A stretch of 64,000 bases of DNA from Trametes villosa (lineage: Eukaryota; Basidiomycota; Agaricomycetes; Polyporales; Polyporaceae). Position numbers and translations under genes: made by a program. The notes beneath the pieces were generated by a model that did not search any database, was not told the origin of the DNA, and was given only the letters and a program-made list of their open reading frames with translations. The stretch spans positions 6,162,001 to 6,226,000 of the forward strand of contig PUDQ02000001.1 of assembly GCA_002964805.2 (NCBI GenBank). The letters are read 5' to 3'. Shown here in pieces: positions 10,415-20,553 of this stretch (positions are counted from its first letter, which is position 1; each line of letters begins with the position of its first letter).

Positions 10415-10759
10415 GGCGACGCGTCCCACGTGTCCAGCGCCTGGTGCACCGTCTGCGCGTCCCAGCGCCCCTTCGCGACCTCGCGCCCCTCGATGTGCAG
10501 CGCGGGGATCCAGTAGACGTACTTGCGCTTCCAGCGCTCCTGGCCCGGCTCCTGGATGTTGATCGTCTGCAGCTCGAACGGGCGCTGTTGCCTGACCTTC
10601 GCAAGCTCCGCTTTCGCTACCTGTGGGTGTGTTATGACGGCGATGAGTGAGCGGGGCGCAGAGAGGAGGAAAGGGGGGACGCACGTCGCACAGGGAGCAC
10701 TGCGGGCCAGAGAAGAGGGTAAGACGAGCTATGCGCCCGATGCCACTTCGCGCTGCCAT
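10396..10759 (-). CDS. Glutaredoxin-like (DUF836) small thiol protein
   Basis: Exons 10759-10685 and 10620-10396 sum to 300 nt, 99 residues. The start LTLFSGPQCSLCDVAKAEL has a C-x2-C (CSLC) active-site-type pair at the beginning of a helix. It is followed by the beta strand FELQTINIQEPG and the cis-Pro-like strand YVYWIPALHIEGREV. This matches the small DUF836 glutaredoxin-like proteins (yeast YDR286C type), probably mitochondrial or cytosolic thiol-disulfide proteins. The GTGCGT..CACAG intron is needed to enter this frame. The stop codon lies inside the next gene's start region on the same strand, so the two genes overlap by 19 nt. Confidence 0.85.
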
Positions 10760-10993
10760 AAGGATAGTGGGAGGTAGGCTGAGTCTGCAGGAGGGCTGTC
10801 ATGTTTCTGTTGGTGTACGTCTGGGCGAGAAAGACGAACCTCCGACGATAAGTACTTGGGTCTTTGCAAGCGAACAGCGGCGCCCTGGCTGGTGGTGGTT
10901 CGTTCAGAAGCGCGGCGATCCACCCAATTCGTCAATCCCAATTACACAGCCACCCCAATATGTAGCGTGCGTTCCTGTGGCCGCTCAGTTCGC

Positions 10994-11167
10994 TAGTCTC
11001 GTAACCAGCTGGTATAGATAGATCGCTCCATTTTGAGACGGAGACAGCGAAAAATGAGAAGGAGCGAAACCTATACCGTCTGGTGGAATTAGGACAGGTG
11101 GGGTATATATTATAGGCGGTTTTGGTAACAACCGCGAGACCCCCTATACCAGCTGATTAGGAGACTA
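10994..11167. mobile_element. MITE-like element with 24-bp inverted repeats
   Basis: The left end (10994-11017) and the right end (11144-11167) are inverted repeats matching at 22 of 24 positions; the inner 12 bp, CAGCTGGTATAG, are identical. The element is 174 bp, AT-richer than its surroundings, and codes for nothing. It is flanked by TCAGTTCGC (10985-10993) and TCAGCTCGC (11168-11176), a 9-bp direct repeat with one mismatch, as expected for a target-site duplication. The size, inverted repeats and 9-bp duplication fit a small non-autonomous Mutator-like element. No transposase is in the window. Confidence 0.65.
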
Positions 11168-11271
11168 TCAGCTCGCTACACTCGTCTCGCTACTTGAAGC
11201 ATTTTCAGAGAAAGTGCCTGCACAAAAAGGCTCGGCCACGGTCGGTACACCAGGTGAGAAGCGGAGCAAAA

Positions 11272-11358
11272 GGGCCTGGCCGGGAATTGAACCCGGGACC
11301 TCCTCCATGAGTGCTCGTGTAGCCCTAAGAAGGAATCATACTACTAGACCACCAGGCC
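11272..11358 (-). tRNA. tRNA-Pro(AGG) with a 15-nt intron
   Basis: The acceptor stem GGCCTGG/CCAGGCC pairs at all seven positions. The T arm CCGGG-TTCAATT-CCCGG is perfect. The D arm is GGTCTAG..., as in eukaryotic tRNA-Pro. The anticodon stem CCTTC/GGAGG (with one G-T pair) closes a loop TTAGGG-T with anticodon AGG. A 15-nt insert (CTACACGAGCACTCA) sits after position 37, the canonical site for tRNA introns. 11179-11271 and 11359-11587 show nothing else. Confidence 0.92.
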
Positions 11359-11587
11359 GTTGAAAGTGCGCGGGCAGAAACACATCAGTGCGCGTCCGTG
11401 AGTCTTACGGTCCATAACATAGCTCAGTGAGCGTAAGGCGGGGGAACATACATTGTATGATACAGTTTGACAAGTGCAATAACGATACAGCGGGACGACA
11501 CCGAGTATGGAGAGTCCGGGAAAAGTCGCGCAAGATCCATGAGGTCAAGTCCGGGATGCGATGGTGAGAGCGAGGCCCCAGTTCCAG

Positions 11588-12786
11588 TCAAAGTTTCTCC
11601 AGAAGACCGCGCAGTATCTTCTGGTTGGAGGCAGCGCTGTTATCCTTCTCCACGGCCTTGCTCTTCTTCTCCAGGAGAGCAATAGTCTGTTCTAGGTCGC
11701 CTGGCAGAGCGTCGAGAGCAGCGCTGGCGCGAGAAGCTTCATGTATGATCAGCGTTAGGGCCCGCTAAGCGCGATCCAGACGGGGAGAAGGGAGCGCATA
11801 TTCACCACAGCGGTCCACTTCTGCCTGGAGCGCGTGCCAGAGCTGTTTCCGTTGTTCGTACGCATTTTCGAGCTCGGCAATGGTCTTTGCAGCGTTCCTC
11901 TGTGCGGCGGCACAGCTCGGGCTAAACGTGGAAGCTAGAGCGACTCGGAGAGGCGCACCTGCGATTGAGCGTGCGCCGTTTTGATCTCGTCTTCGTCCTT
12001 CAGGGCAATGCGCTCGACTTTCTTGCACACCTCGTCGAAGGTGAGTAAGCCCGCGCCGAACTCGAGGTCCACTGCGGCGACGTCAGCGCGCATACATGAC
12101 GGCGTTTACGAGGCCCACGCGCACCTTTGTCTTCCAGGACGCCGTGGACGTCTTTGACGTGGCTATATGCGGGGAGAACGGTGTCGGCGAGGTACTGCTT
12201 CAGGGCAGCGCCTTGTGCCGCCATCGGAGCCTTCAACTTCTGGACCAATTCGAGCATCTGGTCATCCTCGTCGAGTTCCGCGGTACTGGAGGCGCATATA
12301 AGCATGCCTGATTCGCCGGATCGCATGTGGCACTTACTTGTCCTGGAGCATCGCGACTAGGGTGGACTCGTCGTCCCAGCTGGTCATGTCGGTATCTGCA
12401 TCGCGCTCCCACCTTCTAGGAGGACCCGCGCGCGCATCTGCATTCAGTGAAAACGAGGCCTGGCGCGAGTCCTGAGCGTGATGCGCGCCGTCCTCTTCCT
12501 CTTCGTCCTCTTCGCGGATCGTCGTGAGCTGGCTTCTCGACTGCAGATAGCGACTCGTGTTCGCCGAGTGCAATCGCGAGCGGAGCCCCGGGCTCCGCGC
12601 GACACTCGGTTTGGCGAGGACGTGCGGCTTCTGATGCTGGGGTGCACGAGTGGCTGCGCGCCGCCGGGTGAGATTCGCATGCGAACGTGCGGGTGAAGGT
12701 GGGTGCTCACCGAAACGCGTCTGCTTGTGCGTCCTGGGTGCGACTGGCGACGCGCGCTGGACGAGGGTGGTGTTGTGTCTGCCCAT
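11588..12786 (-). CDS. Coiled-coil protein with basic disordered N-terminus, unrecognised
   Basis: Five exons (12786-12338, 12285-12125, 12071-11959, 11899-11806, 11736-11588) sum to 966 nt, 321 residues. The first ~150 residues are basic and disordered, rich in Arg, Ser and His, with an acidic patch EEDEEEEDG and a [11 protein letters not shown] segment. The rest is predicted helical and heptad-like: [32 protein letters not shown], and the end [16 protein letters not shown] with ILRGLLEKL. Such layouts occur in kinetochore, spindle-pole and cytoskeletal adaptor proteins, but no diagnostic motif was recognised. It is divergent from G-gamma 1, from which it is separated by 315 bp. Confidence 0.7.
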
Positions 12787-13101
12787 GGCGCGTCGGGGGC
12801 GGGCGTCGGGATGCGCTCGGGGACGGGAAGCGGGAAGAGGACGAAAGGGGATTGGGACTCCGATCAGACACTGGGACCCATACCGGTGATGGGCGAGAGG
12901 ACAGGCGCCGAGACCGGGTTCTGGCTTCTGGACGTTCTCACCCCCGACCGAGCTCAGCCCGCCGCTCCTCCCCTTCTCTTCCTCCCCGTCCTCCCCGTCC
13001 TCCTCAGGCGTCTCTCCGGGTCCGGCCTCCCTGCCTACACACCCGCCTCCTCCTCGTCGCCCACACCGCCCCCGCTCGAGCCTGCCATCGTCGAAGCCAA
13101 C
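12787..13101. promoter_or_regulatory. Divergent promoter region, coiled-coil gene / G-gamma 1
   Basis: 315 bp between two start codons facing apart. The right half (12940-13080) is a long C/T-rich tract on the plus strand, a common core-promoter feature of basidiomycete genes without a TATA box. Confidence 0.45.
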
Positions 13102-13949
13102 ATGAGCGGCCGTGTCCAGAAACAGTCAATGTCCGAGCTCAAGCTCCGCAGGCTCACAGAGCACAACCAGCGGCTCCGGGAGGACCTCGCGCGGCCACGG
13201 ATACGCGTCAGCGAGGCGAGCAGAAGGTACGCACCAGCTCGACCTCTAATGCCCCCGGGTCCGGGTCCTCACCAGCCATTTGTCACGCAGCCTGATCAAC
13301 TACTGCAAATCGACGCCAGACCACCTCGTAAGTACCCTCCCAGGTGTCGCCTCTTTGTCGCCATTGCCCTGTGGGCGTCGGTGGGGTGATATGTCCCCAG
13401 TTCTCCCGGTGTTGCGCTGCGGCATGGGTGGTAATGTCTCCGGAAGTTTTTGACTCGTTGGCGCCTGGCTGTCAACCCACCCTCCAAGATTCGCATTATC
13501 TGGCTCGCTGGCCGCAACGCCTACCACAACAACGTCATTCAGTTAGACACCACCCTCTGTTGATGGTCCCAGAGGCCCTCATATCGGCTCGTTTGGACCA
13601 TGCATTATCCAGAGCTACGGCGTCAAATGTGGACATTCTAGACTAGTTACGAACTGGCTAGGCTCCAGGATATTCGCGTGCTCGTGCGCGTTCAGCGCAG
13701 CGTGTTTCAGCGATGCGCAACCCGTCTACACGCGTAAGCGGGTTGCATGTCCTTAAGGCCTCTCACCTTAGCAGCGGATGGCGCCTTGCTTTCAATTGCA
13801 TATCGCAGTCGTAGCAACATCTGGAAACGTCTTTACGCATATACTCATTGTCTTCTCGCCCGCAGATTCCGTCTGTCTGGGGACCCGTGAGCAAAGCCGA
13901 CGATCCCTACGGCCCTCCGCCAACGGGGTGCCAGTGCGTCGTCATGTAA
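13102..13949 (+). CDS. STE18: Heterotrimeric G-protein gamma subunit 1
   Basis: Exons 13102-13226, 13291-13327 and 13866-13949 sum to 246 nt, 81 residues. The helix [20 protein letters not shown] pairs with G-beta. [12 protein letters not shown] and the SVWGPV...DDPY segment follow, ending GCQCVVM. The final CVVM is a CaaX box for farnesylation, with Cys two residues before it as a likely palmitoylation site. The protein would anchor G-beta/gamma to the plasma membrane in pheromone and nutrient signalling. The second intron (13328-13865) is 538 nt, about ten times the local norm. A paralog with identical exon structure is at 39013-39603. Confidence 0.95.
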
Positions 13950-14928
13950 GACCGTACTCCTCCCTCGCACCCTCGCCCGCCATCCTCGCCGCTTCGCAAG
14001 CACCCGGACGGACCCCGAGACCGCCGCCCCGACCAACCCGGAGGTGCGAGCGATGCGCGGGACGATGCGCGGACGCAGCATGATGTAAAAGGGGTTCGCG
14101 CCCATGCCCGCCCCCGTACCCGTCCCGCCGCCGTCGCTCGCTTCGCACGCCCGCCTGTTCCAGCCCCCAGTGCCCCTCCCCCACCCGTTTCCTCTCTCCC
14201 CGATTTCCTGGTTTCCATACAAGATTCGCGCCGATCGTCACTGTTTATCGCCCTATCTAGCGTACACCCCGCCGCTCCTTTCCTGCCCCGCACGCTACCT
14301 CAGCACACATTCTTACATGGCACACATAGTATATACCTCGCATCGGAATACCTTCTTCAACCCGCCTCCCCCTTTGCCCTTCTCCTTCCCGCCGCCCTCC
14401 GAGCCTCCGCGCGCGCACGCACCGCACTTTTGAAATATTATCGGTTCTCGATTCTCGACTCGCGCTTCTCGTTCCGCCGTCCGCGTCTCCTTTATGGCCG
14501 TCCTCCTCTCCCCGCCTCCCGTCGCGTCCGGATACTCGGGGCTCCGAGAGCCCCCGGTCCTCTCTATGACATATTTAGCGCAGACCCGCCTCCGTAGCCG
14601 TACCCGTCCCCAGATCAACTCGCTATCTTGCTTTCCGTCTCAACTTCGTTGTGGCGTCAGCGTGCCTTGGCGGGTGGCTGGTGCCCCTCGATCGATATGT
14701 GCGGTACGTCGGACTCGGGCATTTATATTGTGCAAGCTACATGATACAGCAGAATTCTACGTGTCAGGCTACGGGCCTTGGGTTGAAGGTGCGTTGGGTG
14801 AGATGCTGAGGACGCCCTCTCGAGTACTTACCGAGGACGTAAGTGATGAGCAAGCAGCTGGTAAGCGACCTCGAGGACCACTACTCTTGCTCGACCATGC
14901 CTCCCGCGCATGCTCGGTACAGAGAACA
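13950..14928. other. Intergenic region
   Basis: Convergent 3' flanks of G-gamma 1 and F-box protein A. C-rich open frames at 14100-14430 are low-complexity and not spliced. No gene or RNA seen. Confidence 0.5.
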
Positions 14929-17206
14929 CTAAGAGGAGTGCCTACGCCAGGGTACGTGAACGAAATCCGGTCCGTCCATGCCCTCCCTCGTCAAGACTTC
15001 CCGCCCACGGGCCGGTTCCATCTCTCGCAATGTCGGCGTAACTTTGGTCTTGGCATCGGCGGACGTTCCAGGGAGCGGTGTGCGGAGGATCTCCCAAGAT
15101 CGTAGCGAGTGGCCATCGACGTGGATGCCAACCCATTGGAGGGTGCGAGAGGCCTGGGCGAAAATCGAGGCCATCTCGTCCGCGCTCGCATCCATCTCCG
15201 ACAGCCAAACGCTGTAAAAGACTGATGGGTCCCAGACGTTCCTGCTGGTCGGCTGCACTCTGCGATACTGGACGAGCAGGTGTGTCAAGGAGAGCTCTGG
15301 GAGCTCGCGGCAAAGCGCATCCTGCGGACATACTATCAGCTCACGCTCTCTGCATAGAAGTTGTGACTAGAAAACTCACCATCATCGCAACATGTTTTTG
15401 CGCGACCAACGCGCGCGGCATCCTATGCACGTCTCGTTCTATGGTGAGAATGAATCGGCGCAGGGGTGGCCTGGGATGGCGTGCACGTAGGACGCCGAGC
15501 TCCATGCAGGGCGCGGCGTTCCCCTCTCGCGTCAACTTGAACGAGTTCTCGCCGAGGGTCATGCGGATCTCCAGACAGGATGGACGGACGTCGGCGACAA
15601 TGGCCTCGGATTGGACGAGGAGATCCCTGTTACTTGCGGCACCGTCGAACCAGATCGAGAGGCGGGGGATGTGTACGGGCACAGCAAGAGAGAACAGTAG
15701 GTTTGGGTAGCCGTGGTATGAGAGGGAGGCGAGGGCGGGCCATGCGTTCGGGTGGGATTGCCACTTCTGCTTGCAGTGCTCCCGAAAGCTCTCCAGCTCA
15801 GCGCGGCGGGAGCCGAACTCGTCCCACCACCATGCATCCTCTATCATGCGAAGATGCTCCAGGTTCGGGAACGAATGGCGCAGAACCTCGGGCAGGCTCT
15901 CGGGCGTCGGTCCCGGACACCCAGTCGTGAGTCGTCGCACACGCGGAAAGACCACCTCGGAGGAGAGCACCCAGTCTCCAGCCCCCGGAAGGCAGAGCTC
16001 GACCAGACTGTCCCCAAGCGGGCGTAGATTCCGGACTAGGTTGGGTACCTCCACTGAGTCCTCGTCAGCGTTGATCATCGCGAGCGTGTACAGCGGCAGC
16101 TTGGCGAGCTTGCAGAAGTCCCTGTCCGCGGCGCCCTCTGGAAACGTCATCCGGAGTTCTACGAGCGCGGGCAGCATCGAAATCGTTTGACACAAAAGGC
16201 GGATATTGTACTGCTCGGGCGGATAGTCGAGGCGCAGGTGGCGCAAGTTGCGACACACGTGCAAGACTTGAAGCAATATGTCGCTTACGCGTGTGATACG
16301 TTTGTCGCGCCTGTGTCGCTTGAAGGGGTCGTCGGGAAAGGGAGCTTCTTCTGTGTGGTACCCTGAGATACGGAAGTCCAGTTTCCGGATGTGCACCCAG
16401 CGCGACACGGGAGAGCCGACCCGGAGAAAGAGATAGAAAGAGAACAGTTCCTCGGGTTCGTAAAACGGCAAGCTTGCAATCTTGTACAGCGATGGAAGAG
16501 CGATCTCCGAAAGCTGGCGACAAGTCGCCACAAGCGCAGCCAGGGAGGAGCCGGGTAGAAACGACAAGATGTGTTCCTGAACATCGTAATTGAGGTTGAT
16601 GGGTGGGACAGTGGGTAAGCCAGCGTCGCCCTGTACACGCGCAACTTACTAGTAAGTACGTGGTCGCAATTTTCTAGCGAGGCCACTCACTTCGAGAGTA
16701 TCCTGGGACACGGGTGGGTTGGCTCCTGCGTCCCGGGTCTGGGCTGCTTCGGCAGCAGTAGCCGCCTCAAGAGAGACTGCTCGGTATTCCGCCGTAGCTG
16801 TATGGGCCTGCGTAGCACTATTTGGAAGGTCCTAAAACGCGCAGGGGTGTGAGATGTGACGGACAACTTATCGGTATACGGAACCCACCGAAGAGGCTGC
16901 GGCATTCAGCCCAGCTTCGTTGGCAATATTTGGTGTCACAGAGATGTCGATCTTCGCCTCCTGGACGCGCAGGGGAGGGCTAGGGGGTCTGAACTGATAG
17001 ACTGGGCGTACGTCGGAAGTACTGCTGGTGTTCTACGCAAGCATCGTCAGAATCTGTTATGAGGTGCACGCTGGCCTGCTTACCGAGACCCTTGGCTGAC
17101 TTAGGATGATGTCCGCCGCATTGTCAGACCGGGTACTTGTTCCCTCGCTGGCTTTTGAGCCGCTATGCGGGAGGGAGAGCCTGAAATCGAAACTGAGGGT
17201 CTCCAT
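14929..17206 (-). CDS. F-box protein A (tandem pair)
   Basis: Six exons, about 680 residues. Starts METLSFDFRLSLPHSGS at 17206. Three short N-terminal exons give a disordered Ala/Ser-rich lead. An F-box-like segment follows: PINLNYDVQEHILSFLPG, then SLAALVATCRQLSEIALPSLY. The long body has Leu-rich segments of irregular repeats (LQVLHVCRNLRHLRLDYPP, LVELRMTFPEG, LEHLRMIED), as in agaricomycete F-box proteins that recognise substrates for SCF ubiquitin ligases. The last exon carries LSLTHLLVQYRRV and WVGIHVDGHSLRSWEILR. Copy B next door has the same exon structure. The substrate is unknown; SCF membership is inferred from the F-box. Confidence 0.82.
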
Positions 17207-17578
17207 GAGATCGCAAGATGTTCAAGTTGGCGATGAAGTTCGTGATGAAGAGGAAGAAGTGCAGAGTCCGAGTCGGTCAGCGCTAGTGAGCTTGATCTAG
17301 ACTCTGGTCAAACTCTGGTAGCCGACCTCGGTCCAACGTCAAAGAGCGTGGTCCAAAGGCAGTATGTAAGAAAGCGTGTCTAGCAGGCAGGACGAATCAC
17401 ATAAAACGCGTACAGACCAAGTACGCGCACATTTGAGGCGCCGCGAGGCAGTGTGTCCTTTTGCCAAACCGACGCAGGTGTACAATAGATTCAGATATAT
17501 AAAAGGTCGTCCAAATAATCCCGCCTTCGAGTAAGTGTCATTGCGGCCCCATACCAAACGCCAACAGCAAGGTCGACG
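17207..17578 (-). other. Spacer between the tandem F-box genes
   Basis: 372 bp holding the promoter of copy A and the 3' flank of copy B. No gene seen. Confidence 0.5.
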
Positions 17579-19833
17579 TCAAGGTATGCCGGAAACGAAA
17601 GCCGGTTCGTCCATGCCCTCCGCCGTCAAAATCTCCCTCCCACGGACCTCGTCCAGCCCTCGCAATATTGTCGACGTAGCCCTGCCCCGAACATTGGGGG
17701 ACGTTCCAGCGGGCGGCTTTGTGCGAAGGACCTCCCAAGACCGTAAATCGTGACCATCAACGTAGATGCCCACCCATTGCAGGGTGTGAGAACTCTCGGC
17801 GATGAGCGACGCCATCTCGTATGCGGTCGCATCCACCTCCGAAAGCCAGGTGTTGTAGAAGACCGCTGGATTCCAAGCAGCGGCCCGGGTGGCCACTGGC
17901 ATGCTGCGATACTGAACGAGCAAGTGTGTCAAGGACAGCTCCGTGAGTTCGCGGCAAAACGCTTCCTATAGATGTCATGATGTTGTCAGCCCCACCCTAC
18001 TCTGCATGGTTATTTGATCCAGAAAGCTCACCATCATCCCCGCCTGCTTATGCGCGATCACCACAGGCGACATGGACCTGCTCCCGTCTCTTTCTATGGT
18101 GAGAACGCAGCGGTGCAGATGAGACCGAGAGTGAGGTGAACGTAGGACGTTGAACTCTACGCGGGACGCAGCGCTTTCCTCTCGCATGCGCCTGAACGAC
18201 TTCTCTCTGAGTATCACCCGGAGCTCCAGACAGGACGGACGGACATCGGCGACGATGGTTTCGGATTGCACAACAAGCGCATCGCCGCCTCGAACTCCGT
18301 CGAGCCAGATTGATAGGCGGGGAATGTGGATAGGAACCGCAAGGGAGCACAGCGGGTATGCGTATCCGTGGTATGAGAGAGAGGCGAGGGTAGGCCACAT
18401 GTTCGGATGAGCTTGCCACTTGCGTCTGTGGTGCTCCCGGAGGCTCTCGAGCTCGGCGTGATGGAAGTCGGATTTGTCCCACCAAGCCCTTTCTATCATC
18501 CGCAGATGGTGCAGGTTTGGAAACGCGTGTCGCAGGACCTCGGGGAGGCTCTCGGGCGTCGGTCCGGGACACCCAGTCGTGAGCCGCCGCACGCACGGGA
18601 AGACAACCTCGGGGGAGAGCAGCCAGTCGCCGATCCTCGGAAGGCAAAGCTCTACCAGGCTACCGCCTAGGGAACGTAGATTCTGGACAAGGTTAGGCAA
18701 GTCTGGGGTACCGTCGATGCCGATCAATGCGAGTGTGTGTAGCGGCAACTTGGCGAGCTTGCGAAAGTCCCGGGCTGTGGCCCCCGAGGGCATGGTCATC
18801 CGGAGTTCTGCGAGTGAAGGGAGCATCGAGATCGTTTGGCACAGAAAAGGGATATCGTAGTACAGCGGGTGATAGTCGAGGCGCAGGTGGTACAGGTTAC
18901 GACATACGTGCAAGACTTGAAGCAATATGTCCCTTGTGCGCGCTTTGCGTTCATCGCGGTCGTGTCGTTTGAAAGAATCGTCGAGCAAGGGAGCTCGTTC
19001 CGTGTGCGACCCCGAGATGCGGAAGTCTAGCTTGCGGACGGATTGCCAGCGAGGCGTAGGAGTTTCGACTTGGAGGAAGAGATAGAAAGAGAACAGTTCC
19101 TGCGTCTTGTAAAACGGCAGGCTTGCGAGCTTCAACAGCCCTGGGAGAGCGATCTCCGAAAGCTGGCGGCAAGTCGCCATGAGCGCCGCAAGAGACGAGC
19201 CGGACAGAAACGACATGATTTGCTCCTGGACATCATAGTTGAGGTTGATGAGAGGAAGGGCTGGTAGGCCGGCGTCGAACTGTGCAAACGCGACTTAGTA
19301 CGCGGCATGTATCACTATGCTTTGGATTAAGACTACTTACTTCGAGAGTCACGGATTTACTGGTTCCTGCGTCCAGGTCTTGGGGGGCTTCAGCAGCAGC
19401 AGCAGAAGCCTCAAGAGAGGCTGCTCGGGCGTCCCCCTCAGCTGAACGAGCCTCCGCAAGACTACCCGCGAGGCTCTAAAACCCGTGAGTGTGAGATGTG
19501 GCGGACGACACCAATATACGAGACCCACCCAACAAGCGGTAGTACCTAGGCTCGCTTTGATTGCGATACTTTGCGTCGCAGAGGTGTCCATCTTCGCCTC
19601 CTGGCGGCGTAGGGGAAAGCTTGGGGGCTTAAACTGATAGAGGGGGGGTACAACATCCCTACTGTTGGTGATCTACAGCAAGATTGTCAGGATCCGTGAT
19701 CAACTTAAGTGCATGCCACGCTGCTCACCTCGAGGCTTGTATGTGCAACGTCAGCACATATCCCTTCCCTCTCGCTGACTGTAGAGCCGCTATCTGGGAG
19801 GGAGAACATGAAATCGAAACGCAGATTATCCAT
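17579..19833 (-). CDS. F-box protein B (tandem pair)
   Basis: Starts MDNLRFDFMFSLPDSGS at 19833 and follows the same six-exon plan as copy A. The third exon codes an Ala/Ser-rich stretch. The F-box-like segment is LINLNYDVQEQIMSFLSG, then SLAALMATCRQLSEIALPGLL. The Leu-rich body is closely similar (LQVLHVCRNLYHLRLDY, LTTGCPGPTPESLPEVLRH), and the last exon has LTHLLVQYRSM and WVGIYVDGHDLRSWEVLR. By eye the copies share well over half their residues, so the duplication is recent enough to keep intron positions but old enough to have diverged. The C-termini differ most. Likely an SCF substrate receptor; target unknown. Confidence 0.82.
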
Positions 19834-20553
19834 GATATCGCAAGATGTTAGAGCGAGGATGTTAGAGATAAAGAGGGAGAAATTCAGTTAGCACTGGCGA
19901 GTTTGTTGTATGTAGCTGCCAGCTGCAGTTGAGCGGCTAAGGACACTGTGAAGAACGTCCCCGCATGACGCCAGATGAAGGAAACGTGGTCGGCTTGCGG
20001 GCCGTTTCACGTAAATGCGTACCGATGTGCTCATTTGTCAGGCGTTGCAGAGATTTATCTAGAACATCGCGCCCTACGAGGTCGCACAACCGGTCGTGTG
20101 CATGCTTAGTGGGACACGTTCGATGTCGCGGCGCGAAGGAATCAGAACAGGTAATATGAGCGAGGGAATGCCAGAGAAGCCACGCCCTCAGAGGATTCCG
20201 ACTTGCAATGCCTCGAGATGGCGGTGGTACTATCATGGGTCCTGGGTCAAGGGAGCACCTACTGTTGCTCAACTTGCCTCATAATAACCGCAGGGGTGGT
20301 GCGTAGTTGTAGCGCGAGGGTCGGTTGCCGCGGCAGAAAAATGAGCGCAAGCCGGGGTCCGTCCACAGGATAGAAGCAATGTGCTAGAAACGGGCATCGA
20401 TTGTATCATGTAGTCTGCAGGCGGGTCAGCAACCATCCCCTGGACATTCCTCATATACCACTCACTGTGGCGTTGAATCCGTTCAGTGTGGGTAATCTAG
20501 CACTACGTGCTACCTTCTGCATCTCACTGCGCGCCAGTTGTCCGCGCCGCGTC
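19834..20553. other. Intergenic region
   Basis: Upstream region of F-box B and 3' flank of ADGF copy 1. No supported gene. Confidence 0.5.
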
